64,000 nucleotides of DNA, taken from NCBI GenBank assembly GCA_003510135.1, contig DOKY01000036.1, positions 114,186-178,185 of the forward strand. Direction: 5' to 3'. The DNA is from Pseudothermotoga sp. (GTDB lineage Bacteria; Thermotogota; Thermotogae; Thermotogales; DSM-5069). Made by a program: the position numbers and the translations under genes. The notes under the pieces are model-generated. The model saw only the letters and a list, made by a program, of their open reading frames with translations, did no database searches and was not told the origin of the DNA. Shown here piece by piece: positions 54,153-62,245 of the stretch (position 1 is the stretch's first letter; each line of letters opens with the position of its first letter).

Positions 54153-54801
54153 GCTGTCGGACAAAGACACTTTTGAAAAGCTTTGTTCAGCGATCTCTTT
54201 GAGTGGTGGAGTGGTCGTTTCACGCCAGATCGATGCAGATTTGTTTGTTGGTGAAAAGATTCATTCATTTCTCGACACAGTGCTCATCTCAAATGAAGTG
54301 CCGGAAGATCTTACAGGCGTGATCGATGTTTTGCTGCCATCACGGTCGCTCGAATACTATTTGCTCAAGTTCAGAATGATCTTTTACAGTTTGGCGTACG
54401 GAATCAGTCTGGAAGACTTTCTGAACGAGGAAATCTACAAATCTCACAGGTACAACTTTCCTCTGAGTGTTCTCATGGCCCGGTTGGTGAATTTCAAAGA
54501 CCAGTTTCTGCAGAGAATCTACAACCTTTTCAAGACCCAGGCGCGTGAGTCCGACAAACTCTTTGTCCATGACAGCTCAGTAGTCGGGGTTCTTCCCTAC
54601 ACAGACTTGGAAGGCGCAAAAGTTTTTGCCAGGAGAGTGTTGAGGAGATCGAGAACTATAAGCTACGGTGGGAAAACACCCGAGCTGGTTATTTCCATCG
54701 CTCAAGCTTCATACGACGACGAAGCATTCGATCTGCTTGGCAAGCTTGAGTTAGTTATCGAAAGAGCGATCCAGACGGGACAAAGAATCATGGTTGTTTG
54801 A
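54136..54801 (+). CDS. GGDEF-like protein without the catalytic motif
   Basis: A 221-residue protein of no certain family. Residues ~105-215 follow the layout of a diguanylate cyclase domain: RYNFPLSVLMARLVNFKDQ resembles the first strand with the metal-binding helix, HDSSVVGVLPYTDLEGAKVF followed by ARRVLRR resembles the strand after GGDEF with its helix, and PELVISIAQASYDD then LLGKLELVIERAI resembles the C-terminal part. Where GG[D/E]EF should be, the sequence is HDSSVV, so cyclase activity is unlikely. Residues 1-70 may be a small receiver-like or ACT-like domain. It overlaps pdxT by 17 nt. It could be a degenerate regulator; the family call is an inference. Confidence 0.6.
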   Translation: MRVYVELSDKDTFEKLCSAISLSGGVVVSRQIDADLFVGEKIHSFLDTVLISNEVPEDLTGVIDVLLPSRSLEYYLLKFRMIFYSLAYGISLEDFLNEEIYKSHRYNFPLSVLMARLVNFKDQFLQRIYNLFKTQARESDKLFVHDSSVVGVLPYTDLEGAKVFARRVLRRSRTISYGGKTPELVISIAQASYDDEAFDLLGKLELVIERAIQTGQRIMVV

Positions 54802-54804
54802 AAA

Positions 54805-54834
54805 GAAGGGGGCATACGCCCCCTTCATATTTTC
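54805..54834. terminator. bidirectional terminator between the GGDEF-like gene and serA
   Basis: GAAGGGGGC (54805-54813) and GCCCCCTTC (54818-54826) form a perfect 9-bp stem with an ATAC loop. On the plus strand ATATTTTC follows. On the minus strand TTTTC follows directly. The hairpin overlaps the last two bases of the serA stop codon. It can end transcription from both sides. Confidence 0.85.
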
Positions 54835-55736
54835 AGTTCCTCAAAGAGCTTTTGTAGTAGTTCCTTCGCCACCCTTGATTGTGCTTCGATTGTTGATGCG
54901 CCGATGTGCGGTGTCGCAACCACGTTGGGTAATTGCAGCAGTTTCTTCCTCAGTTCATCGTTCGGTGGTTCAAGTTCAAAGACGTCCAGTGCGGCTGCGT
55001 AGACCTTACGAGCAACGAGTGCATCGTAGAGTGCTGCTTCGTCTATGACACCGCCACGTGACGCGTTCACGATGATGACTCCGTCCTTCATCTTCGCTAT
55101 GGCACTGGCGTTTATCAGGTGCCTGGTTTCCTTCGTCAAAGGAACGTGCAGAGTGATGAAATCAGAAACACCGTAGAGTTCGTCCAGATTCGTGAGCCTG
55201 ACTCCTTCGAAATGCTTGACGTATGGATCGTAGGCCACAACGTTCATCCCGAAAGCGATCGCCCTTTTCGCGACTTCTTTACCAATGGTTCCGAGTCCTA
55301 TGATGCCCAGCGTCTTGTTGAACAGCTCGACTCCCTCGAGTTCTTTCTTTGTCCACAAACCGTTCTTCAGGTCCATAGTTCCCCTGGGGATATGTCTTGC
55401 GGCCGAGAGCATCAAACCAAACGTGAGTTCGGCCACCGATATCGCACTCGCGCCAGGCGTGTTCAGAACTTTTATTCCTCTTTTTTGAGCAGCTTCGACG
55501 TCTATGTTGTCCAGACCCACACCTGCCCTGCAAATCAGCTTGAGCCTGGTTCCCCTCTCTATTAAGTCGGAGGTTACCTTCGTTGCGCTTCTGACTATGA
55601 GAACTTCGATTTCTGGCATGATGGCAAGAAGCTTGTCTTTCTCGAGATGCTCACAGGTGACGGTGAGCTGTGGTTTAGATTTGAGAACCTCCAGAGCATC
55701 CTTTTCCAGTGGATCGTTCACATGGACCCTTATCAT
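54825..55736 (-). CDS. serA: D-3-phosphoglycerate dehydrogenase (short form)
   Basis: A 303-residue NAD-dependent D-2-hydroxyacid dehydrogenase. The Rossmann motif is TLGIIGLGTIGKEVAKRAIA; catalytic residues lie in NASRGGVIDEAAL (Arg), ALDVFELEPPNDEL (Glu) and VATPHIGASTIEAQ (His). It lacks the C-terminal ACT domain of long PGDH, so serine feedback through that domain is absent. It overlaps the aminotransferase gene by 4 nt, and both fit serine synthesis or breakdown. Related enzymes act on hydroxypyruvate or glyoxylate, so the substrate is not certain. Confidence 0.88.
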   Translation of the reverse strand: MIRVHVNDPLEKDALEVLKSKPQLTVTCEHLEKDKLLAIMPEIEVLIVRSATKVTSDLIERGTRLKLICRAGVGLDNIDVEAAQKRGIKVLNTPGASAISVAELTFGLMLSAARHIPRGTMDLKNGLWTKKELEGVELFNKTLGIIGLGTIGKEVAKRAIAFGMNVVAYDPYVKHFEGVRLTNLDELYGVSDFITLHVPLTKETRHLINASAIAKMKDGVIIVNASRGGVIDEAALYDALVARKVYAAALDVFELEPPNDELRKKLLQLPNVVATPHIGASTIEAQSRVAKELLQKLFEELKI

Positions 55737-56884
55737 CCGGCAACACCTTCCCGATGGAACGTTTCCATCGCGGCCCTGACTCCTTCGCCGAACTTCACTG
55801 GATAACCCAGCTCGTGCAAAGCGAACTCCAGAGCGCTAATGGCCGTTATCGTGTCGAACAGAGACACATAGCCAAGGTGTGCGATCCTGAAAATGGTGTT
55901 CGAAATCTTGCCCTGACCACCCGCTATGGTCACACCGTATTTGTCCCTCATAATTTTTGTTATCTTCTTTGACTCCAGCCCTGCGGGGACTTTGACGGCC
56001 GTGCACACGTTTCCAGGCCTTTTCGAGAACAGCTCCAAACCGAGTGCTTTGACGGCGTTACGCGTTGCTTCACCCAAGATTCTGTGTCTTTCCCAAACGT
56101 TCTCGATACCCTCTTCTTTGAGCATCTTTATGCTTTGATTCAACATGTAGATCATGTTGACTGCCGGCGTCCAAGGATTGTCAGGATAGTTCTTATCGTA
56201 ATATCTCAGGTCGAAATAGTACCTCGGGCACCTGTTGTTCTTGACGAGCTCCCAAGCTTTCTCACTGAGCGTGATGAATGCCAGGCCCGGTGGCATCATG
56301 ACACCTTTCTGTGAGCCAGACACTACGACGTCGACGCCCCATTCGTCCATTTTCAAAGGCTCGGCCAGCAGACCACTGATTTCGTCGGTCACGAGTACTC
56401 TATCTGTATTCTTCGTGATCTGCGCTATGGCTTGCAAGTCTATCACTGTTCCAGTAGAGGTTTCACTGTGCGTTGTGAATATCACCTTTGCATCTGGATG
56501 TTCCTTCATTGCTTTCTCGACCTGTTCGGGGGTGACGGCCTCTCCCCACTCGAGCGCTATTTCAACGACGTTGATGCCGTAAGCTTCGCAGATTTCCTTC
56601 CACCGCTCGCCAAACTTTCCCGCCACGACGACGATGGCCTTTTCACCAGGACTGACCAGGTTCGTGACGGCGGCCTCCATGGCGCCCGTTCCTGAAGAAA
56701 CAAACGCGTAGACACGGTTGGACGTTTGGAACAGATAACGCGCCTCATCGAGCGTTTGCTGCATGATCTCGAGGAATTGAGGGGTTCTATGATGTATGGT
56801 TTCCTTCGCTCCTGCGAGCAACACATCCACTGGTACTGGCGTGGGACCCGGTGCCATTATGTAGTGTTTCTTCAGTTTGAACAT
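55733..56884 (-). CDS. serine-pyruvate/alanine-glyoxylate-type aminotransferase
   Basis: This 383-residue class V PLP aminotransferase has family marks YIMAPGPTPVPVDVLLAG, VYAFVSSGTGAMEAAVTNLV, VIFTTHSETSTGTVIDLQAI, VLVTDEISGLLAEPL (Asp against the pyridine ring) and VVVSGSQKGVMMPPGLAF with the PLP lysine. With serA next to it, it may serve as phosphoserine aminotransferase or as a serine:pyruvate enzyme. Two ATGs lie 6 nt apart; GGGGGG touches the first, so I take the second (56884). It diverges from the 57090 aminotransferase. Confidence 0.88.
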   Translation of the reverse strand: MFKLKKHYIMAPGPTPVPVDVLLAGAKETIHHRTPQFLEIMQQTLDEARYLFQTSNRVYAFVSSGTGAMEAAVTNLVSPGEKAIVVVAGKFGERWKEICEAYGINVVEIALEWGEAVTPEQVEKAMKEHPDAKVIFTTHSETSTGTVIDLQAIAQITKNTDRVLVTDEISGLLAEPLKMDEWGVDVVVSGSQKGVMMPPGLAFITLSEKAWELVKNNRCPRYYFDLRYYDKNYPDNPWTPAVNMIYMLNQSIKMLKEEGIENVWERHRILGEATRNAVKALGLELFSKRPGNVCTAVKVPAGLESKKITKIMRDKYGVTIAGGQGKISNTIFRIAHLGYVSLFDTITAISALEFALHELGYPVKFGEGVRAAMETFHREGVAG

Positions 56885-56958
56885 GCGCATCCCCCCAGCT
56901 CAGAGTTTTCACACAATTAGTCTACCATCTATTGTGACAATCTTTTTGGTTTTTCCTT

Positions 56959-57004
56959 AGCAAAAATTTGCTTGCAACAATTTGCACTATGCAATTTATT
57001 GCAA
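56959..57004. promoter_or_regulatory. cluster of TTGC/GCAA boxes in a divergent intergenic region
   Basis: A palindrome AGCAAAAATTTGCT (56959-56972) is followed by TTGCAA (56972-56977), an inverted pair TTGCA-CTA-TGCAA (56982-56994) and TTGCAA (56999-57004). It lies between two divergent aminotransferase genes (starts 56884 minus and 57090 plus). Such phased, partly palindromic boxes look like a binding site for a regulator controlling one or both units. The regulator is unknown. Confidence 0.45.
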
Positions 57005-57089
57005 AGAACACTTTTTCGCTTGTGATGCGCCAAAGGCCTTGCTGGTGTGATGTGGCACGACTTTGATATCATCTCCTGGGGTGAACACT

Positions 57090-58322
57090 GTGGAGTTTCG
57101 TTTTTCCATGCTTGCAAACAAGTTGAAGTCGTCTATGATCAGGGAATTGCTCAAGTATGCGAGCATGCCCGGAGCGGTTTCGTTCGGAGGTGGCACTCCG
57201 GATCCCGAAACCTTCCCCAGACACGAGCTTGCAGAGCTCGCCAGGGAAGTGATCGAAAAGGAGTACAGATACACCCTTCAGTACGCCACAACTGAGGGTG
57301 ATCCTGAGCTGATAAAGCAAATCTTGATCCTGTTGAAAAGGGTCTACAACCTTGAAGGACTCTTGGCCGAAAACGTGCTCATAACCGTTGGTTCACAGCA
57401 GGCACTCGAGTTGCTGGGTAAGGCCTTGCTCGATCCAGGGGACTACGTGATCGTGGGCGATCCCGAATATCTTGGTGCGTTGAGCGCTTTCAGAATGAGG
57501 GACGCAAGGTTTCTGGTTGTCAGGTTTGAAAAGGATGGTCCGGATCTGAACCAAGTAGAGGAACATTTGAAACGTGCGCAGAGAGAAAACGAGCTGTCAA
57601 GGGTGAAGTTCATCTACATCGTTTCCAACTTTCAGAACCCATCGGGCATAACCACCTCGCTGGAAAAGAGAAAAAATCTGGTGGAGCTTGCGGAAAAATA
57701 CGATGTTTTGATCGTTGAAGACGATCCTTACGGTGTTCTGAGGTTCCGAGGAGAACAGTTACCATCTATCATGAACTTCGGGGGTACCGACAGGGTTATC
57801 CTGCTCAACACCTTCAGCAAGATTCTCTGTCCAGGTTTGAGGATAGGCGTGGTGGTGGCAGACAGGCAGATCGTCAGAAAGATGGTTTTGGCAAAGCAGG
57901 GTACTGATCTCTGCAGTCCCTCGTTAACCATGAGACTCACCGCGCGTTATCTGGAACGGTACGACGTGCTGGAACAGATAAAGCCCGCTGTAGAGCTTTA
58001 CAGAAAGAAGAAAGAGACCATGATAGAAGCGCTCAAAGAAGAGTTTTCCGACGTGCCGGATGCTCAGTGGACGGATCCGGACGGAGGCCTCTTCGTTTGG
58101 ACCACCTTACCCGATGTGGACACGATGGAGATGTTCAAGTACGCCGAGCAGAGGAAGGTTTTCTACATCCCAGGTGAAGCCTTCAAGCCCTACGAGGAAC
58201 CTTCAAGTTCCATGCGTATGTCTTTCTGTCTGCCAAGTTTTGAGCAAATAAGGGAAGGCGTTCGCAGATTGAAACAGGCTTATCTGGACTACATCGAAGC
58301 CAAGGGGCTGAGATGCAAATGA
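57090..58322 (+). CDS. class I aminotransferase (2-aminoadipate/aromatic type)
   Basis: This 410-residue PLP aminotransferase has SFGGGTPDPETFPRHELAEL, LQYATTEGDPELIKQI, VGSQQALELLGKALLDPGD, FIYIVSNFQNPSGITTSLEK, IVEDDPYGVLRFRGEQ (Asp-Tyr) and NTFSKILCPGLRIGVVVADR, which carries the PLP lysine. The layout is that of LysN/2-aminoadipate and related broad-range aminotransferases, common in Thermotoga. The frame is open from 57063, but GGGGTGA precedes the GTG at 57090. Its end overlaps buk by 10 nt, so it probably feeds 2-oxoacids to the downstream oxidoreductase pathway. Confidence 0.88.
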   Translation: MEFRFSMLANKLKSSMIRELLKYASMPGAVSFGGGTPDPETFPRHELAELAREVIEKEYRYTLQYATTEGDPELIKQILILLKRVYNLEGLLAENVLITVGSQQALELLGKALLDPGDYVIVGDPEYLGALSAFRMRDARFLVVRFEKDGPDLNQVEEHLKRAQRENELSRVKFIYIVSNFQNPSGITTSLEKRKNLVELAEKYDVLIVEDDPYGVLRFRGEQLPSIMNFGGTDRVILLNTFSKILCPGLRIGVVVADRQIVRKMVLAKQGTDLCSPSLTMRLTARYLERYDVLEQIKPAVELYRKKKETMIEALKEEFSDVPDAQWTDPDGGLFVWTTLPDVDTMEMFKYAEQRKVFYIPGEAFKPYEEPSSSMRMSFCLPSFEQIREGVRRLKQAYLDYIEAKGLRCK

Positions 58323-59386
58323 AGGTTCTGGTCATAAACCCGGGTTCGACGTCTACCAAAGTGGCTATCTACGAAGACGAACGATGTATCTTCTCGGAAA
58401 CGTACGAGCACAACCCTGAAGAGCTCGCGAAATGCGAAACGCTGATGGACCAGGAACCGTTGAGAAGAAACTGCATCCTATTGGCCTTGGAAAGAGCCGG
58501 GTTCAAAATCGAAGACTTCGATGCGATCGCTGCCAGGGGTGGTATCCTTCCGCCTCTGGAGAGCGGGACTTACATCGTTGACGAACGTATGGTGAACTAC
58601 CTGAAGTACGAATCACCCGTGAAGCACGTTTCGAACCTTGCCTGTGTGATCGCACACGAACTGGCTAACGGGAAAATTCCTGTCTACACCACCGATCCTG
58701 TTTCAGTCGACGAGATGATTCCAGAAGCGAGGCTCTCCGGTATCCCTGAGATAGAGAGAAAGAGTCTGTCACATGCACTAAACATAAAGATCGTGTGCAG
58801 AAAAGTAGCAGCGGAACTCAACAAGACGCTCGAAGAGCTGAACGCTGTCGTGGCACACCTGGGCGGTGGGATATCTATCGCTGCGGTGGACAAAGGCAGA
58901 ATCGTAGACGTCAACAACGCCAATGATGAAGGACCGTTCAGTCCGGAACGAACCGGGGAGCTTCCCGTGGGTGATGTTGTTCGCATGTGTTTCAGTGGAA
59001 AATACACAAAAGATGAGCTGAAGAAAAAATTCGTCGGTCATGGTGGTCTGGTCGCGTACCTTGGAACGAACGATTTGAGAAAGGCGTTAGAGATGACGAG
59101 GAAAGATCATTACGCTTCGCTCGTTGTCAGAGCCATGGCCTACCAGATCGCTAAGGAAATAGGCGGTATGTGTGCTGTGTTAAAGGGCAGAGTGGATGCG
59201 ATTATTCTCACCGGCGGCATGGCACACAGCGACGAGTTTGTGGAGATGATAAGAGAACACGTCTACAGGTTCGCACCAATTTTTGTCTTGGCCGGTGAGT
59301 TCGAGATGGAGGCGCTGGCCATGGGAGCACTCAGGGTGATGAAAGGTGAAGAGAAGGCAAGGAGCTGGGGTGGTCCGAATGGATAG
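58313..59386 (+). CDS. buk: butyrate kinase, first copy
   Basis: A 357-residue kinase of the acetate/butyrate kinase fold. It makes ATP from an acyl phosphate and ADP. Marks: VLVINPGSTSTKVAIYEDER (phosphate loop), AARGGILPPLESGTYIVDER, EIERKSLSHALNIKIVCRKV, VAHLGGGISIAAVDKGRIVD, EGPFSPERTGELPVGDVVRM and AIILTGGMAHSDEFVEMIRE. It overlaps the aminotransferase upstream and ptb downstream by 8 nt. The true acyl substrate may be branched (isobutyryl, isovaleryl) as well as butyryl. Confidence 0.93.
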   Translation: MQMKVLVINPGSTSTKVAIYEDERCIFSETYEHNPEELAKCETLMDQEPLRRNCILLALERAGFKIEDFDAIAARGGILPPLESGTYIVDERMVNYLKYESPVKHVSNLACVIAHELANGKIPVYTTDPVSVDEMIPEARLSGIPEIERKSLSHALNIKIVCRKVAAELNKTLEELNAVVAHLGGGISIAAVDKGRIVDVNNANDEGPFSPERTGELPVGDVVRMCFSGKYTKDELKKKFVGHGGLVAYLGTNDLRKALEMTRKDHYASLVVRAMAYQIAKEIGGMCAVLKGRVDAIILTGGMAHSDEFVEMIREHVYRFAPIFVLAGEFEMEALAMGALRVMKGEEKARSWGGPNG

Positions 59387-60263
59387 ACTCGCGTTTCTTG
59401 TTGAAAAAACACGCGGTCTGAGAAAGCGGATAGTTGTTGCCGGTTCGGACGACGACGTGGTACTGAGCGCTCTGAAGATGGCGATGGAACACGACATCGT
59501 CGAGCCAGTTCTTGTTGGTCCCGAAAGCGAGACCAGGGAACTCGCTGCAAAAGTCGGTTTGAAGTTTGATCACTGTGAACTGATAGACTGTCCAAAGGAC
59601 CAGAGCGCAAGATTGGCCGTCGAGATAGCATCGAATCGTGGAGATCTTCTGATGAAAGGTTCCGTTAAAACAGCTGATCTGATGAAAGTTGTGCTCGAAG
59701 ACCAGTACAACCTCAAGACCGGTTCGACAATCACTATGGTGAGCGTCTTTGACGTTCCAGCGTACCACAAGTTACTGGCGATCAGCGACGCTGGCATGAT
59801 CATTGCACCAACTCTGGAACAGAAAATCGATATGATCAACGTGGCGGTCAAGCTCATGAAAAAGCTGGGTGTCGAGAGACCAAAGGTGGCCATCGTGGGT
59901 GCCATAGAAGTACCCAACGCGAAGATGCCAGCCACCTTAGATGCGGCAGTGTTGAGCAAGATGAACGATCGTGGGCAGATAAAGGATTGTGTTGTCGATG
60001 GACCGTTCGCTCTGGACAACGCGATTTCGAAAGACGCAGCAAGGCACAAGAAGATAGAAAGTGCTGTAGCGGGAGACGCTGACATACTCATCATGCCAGA
60101 CATAGAGGCTGGTAACGTTCTTTACAAGGCTTTGGTGTTCTTTGCGAACGCAACGGTTGCATCCGTGATCTTGGGAGCGAGGATCCCGATCGTTCTAACA
60201 TCGAGGGCAGATTCGGACAGGACAAAACTTTATTCGATTGCACTCGCTGCGAGCCTTTCTTGA
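59379..60263 (+). CDS. ptb: phosphate butyryltransferase
   Basis: A 294-residue phosphotransacylase that converts an acyl-CoA and phosphate to acyl phosphate. Typical segments: RIVVAGSDDDVVLSALKMAM near the start, DLLMKGSVKTADLMKVVLED, TMVSVFDVPAYHKLLAISDA, VDGPFALDNAISKDAARHKK and ADILIMPDIEAGNVLYKAL. The frame is open from 59346, but the ATG at 59379 gives the family N-terminus. It lies between two butyrate kinase genes, its direct partners. Confidence 0.93.
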   Translation: MDRLAFLVEKTRGLRKRIVVAGSDDDVVLSALKMAMEHDIVEPVLVGPESETRELAAKVGLKFDHCELIDCPKDQSARLAVEIASNRGDLLMKGSVKTADLMKVVLEDQYNLKTGSTITMVSVFDVPAYHKLLAISDAGMIIAPTLEQKIDMINVAVKLMKKLGVERPKVAIVGAIEVPNAKMPATLDAAVLSKMNDRGQIKDCVVDGPFALDNAISKDAARHKKIESAVAGDADILIMPDIEAGNVLYKALVFFANATVASVILGARIPIVLTSRADSDRTKLYSIALAASLS

Positions 60264-60276
60264 AGAGGTGTGAGAA

Positions 60277-61383
60277 ATGTTCAGAATTTTGGTGATCAAT
60301 CCGGGTTCCACTTCGACAAAGCTTGCAATATTCGAGGATGAGGAGTGTAAGGTTTCTCAGACCATCTACCATGATGCGACTGAACTTTCAAAATACGCTC
60401 ACTTGTTCGATCAGTACGAATTTCGCAAGGAAGCCCTTTTGGAGTTTCTGGAAAAGTCGAATTACAGACCAGAGGATTTCTCGGCCGTGGTTGGTCGCGG
60501 AGGCTTGATCAGGCCCATCCCCTCGGGCACGTACGAGGTGGACGACACGATGCTCGAAGAACTGAAACACGCCAAATACGGTGAACACGCTTCGAATCTT
60601 GGAGCAGTACTGGCACACGAAATCGCGAAACTCGCTGGTGTGAAGGCCTACATCGTTGATCCTGTGGTTGTCGACGAGATGTGGGACGTTGCAAGAATCT
60701 CAGGTCATCCGGAATTCGAAAGGAAGTCAATTTTTCATGCGCTGAATCAAAAGGCTGTGGCACGCCGTGCCGCGGCCGAACTTGGAAGAAGGTATGAAGA
60801 GGTAAACCTGATCGTGGCTCACATGGGTGGTGGAATATCAATTGGTGCACACATGAAGGGCAGAGTGGTCGATGTGAACAACGCGCTCGACGGTGACGGG
60901 CCCTTCACACCGGAACGCAGTGGTACGTTGCCACTGACCCAGCTCGTAGATCTGTGCTTTAGCGGCAAATACACCAAAGAATGGATACTGAAACGCATCA
61001 AGGGTAATGGAGGACTCGTGGCGTACCTTGGTACGAACAGCGCTGTAGCTGTTCAGGAAAGAATCAGCAAAGGCGATCAACAAGCCGAGCTGGTCTACAG
61101 GGCCATGGCGTTTCAGGTCGCCAAGTGGATAGGCAGGATGGCTGCCGCACTGAAGGGAGAAGTCGATGCCATCGTGTTGACTGGAGGAATTGCGTACGAT
61201 GAGCGATACATGGTGCCGTGGCTGAAAGAGTATGTTTCTTTCATAGCGCCCGTTTTGGTGTATCCTGGTGGTGATGAGGAAAGGGCGTTGGCTTTAGGCG
61301 TTTTGAGAGTACTCAGGCAAGAGGAAAAAAGCAAGAACTACAAGGAAGAGGCAGAGAAATGGCAAAGAATAAAGTCTTCTTAG
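60277..61383 (+). CDS. buk2: butyrate kinase, second copy
   Basis: A 368-residue paralogue of the first butyrate kinase, with LVINPGSTSTKLAIFEDEEC, VVGRGGLIRPIPSGTYEVDD, EFERKSIFHALNQKAVARRA, VAHMGGGISIGAHMKGRVVD, DGPFTPERSGTLPLTQLVDL and AIVLTGGIAYDERYMVPWLK. The two copies differ through most of their length, so this is an old duplication, and different acyl preferences are likely. AAGAGGTGTG precedes the ATG. The last 25 nt overlap the next gene. Confidence 0.93.
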   Translation: MFRILVINPGSTSTKLAIFEDEECKVSQTIYHDATELSKYAHLFDQYEFRKEALLEFLEKSNYRPEDFSAVVGRGGLIRPIPSGTYEVDDTMLEELKHAKYGEHASNLGAVLAHEIAKLAGVKAYIVDPVVVDEMWDVARISGHPEFERKSIFHALNQKAVARRAAAELGRRYEEVNLIVAHMGGGISIGAHMKGRVVDVNNALDGDGPFTPERSGTLPLTQLVDLCFSGKYTKEWILKRIKGNGGLVAYLGTNSAVAVQERISKGDQQAELVYRAMAFQVAKWIGRMAAALKGEVDAIVLTGGIAYDERYMVPWLKEYVSFIAPVLVYPGGDEERALALGVLRVLRQEEKSKNYKEEAEKWQRIKSS

Positions 61384-62009
61384 GTCTTTACGGATCTGGA
61401 AAAACCGAGATTTCGATAAATTTTGCTATGAAGAACAGGGGCGATGGTACTCAGGTTGCCATTGCAGACGTCGATGTGACTGCGAGTTATTTCAGGGTTC
61501 GAGAATTCAAGCATATGCTCGAACAAAATGGAATCCGGGTCTTGGCACCCGCAGAAGCTTTCATGAAGGCTGACCTTCCGTTGATCGATGCGAGCGTGAT
61601 AGGTTATCTTCAAAATCCGGATTATTTGGTCGTGCTCGATGTCGGTGGCGACGAGAAGGGGAGCATTGTACTCGGGTCTTTGAAAGAATACCTTTCAGAC
61701 GCGGACGTTTATTTCGTTGTGAACGTCCGAAGACCCTTCTGCGAGACTGCAGAGAAAATCTGTGGGCACATAGAGAGAATCCAGCGAGCCGCATCGATCA
61801 AGGTGAAGTATCTTGTAAACAACAGCAACCTCGCGAGCCAAACCACAGTCGACGTGGTCAAAGAGGGGGAAGAAATCGTTAAAGAGGTTTCCAAGATGAT
61901 GTCGATTCCCGTCGCGTTCAACGTCGTTGCAGAACCTCTGGAGTACAAAGGTGAGTTTGAGACATTCAGAATAAAAAGGTATTTGATCGGAAAGGAGGAG
62001 CCGTCTTGA
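61359..62009 (+). CDS. P-loop ATPase linked to 2-oxoacid oxidoreductase genes, unknown role
   Basis: A 216-residue protein with a clear P-loop at residues 9-16 (GLYGSGKT) very near the N-terminus. It also has DVDVTASYFRVREFKHML and a Walker B-like strand YLVVLDVGGDEKGSIVLGSL. The NNSNLASQT segment may recognise the base (NNSN in place of NKxD). The fold should be of the SIMIBI/MinD-like class. Its placement between butyrate kinase and ferredoxin oxidoreductase genes suggests a role in maturation or control of that enzyme; this is an inference. It overlaps korD by 4 nt. Confidence 0.75.
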   Translation: MAKNKVFLGLYGSGKTEISINFAMKNRGDGTQVAIADVDVTASYFRVREFKHMLEQNGIRVLAPAEAFMKADLPLIDASVIGYLQNPDYLVVLDVGGDEKGSIVLGSLKEYLSDADVYFVVNVRRPFCETAEKICGHIERIQRAASIKVKYLVNNSNLASQTTVDVVKEGEEIVKEVSKMMSIPVAFNVVAEPLEYKGEFETFRIKRYLIGKEEPS

Positions 62010-62245
62010 AAAAAGCTTACATCGAGATAGATGAAGAAAGGTGCAAAGGTTGTGGACTGTGCATAAACATCTGTCCACAGAAGATCATAAGGTTTTCCGA
62101 ACGTTTCAACAGCAAAGGTTATCATCCCGCCGAACAGAACGATCCAGAAGGTAAGTGCAACGGTTGTGGTTTTTGTTACATGATGTGTCCGGATGTGTGT
62201 ATAACTGTCTACAGACTCGCGCCCGTGAGAGGTGAAACGCAGTGA
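62006..62245 (+). CDS. korD: 2-oxoacid:ferredoxin oxidoreductase, delta (ferredoxin) subunit
   Basis: A 79-residue protein with two [4Fe-4S] motifs, CKGCGLCINICP and CNGCGFCYMMCP, of the KorD/VorD type. It carries electrons from the TPP site of KorAB to ferredoxin. It begins at TTG, 7 nt after AAAGGAGG (61991-61998), and ends 1 nt inside the korA start (GTGA). Confidence 0.9.
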   Translation: MKKAYIEIDEERCKGCGLCINICPQKIIRFSERFNSKGYHPAEQNDPEGKCNGCGFCYMMCPDVCITVYRLAPVRGETQ

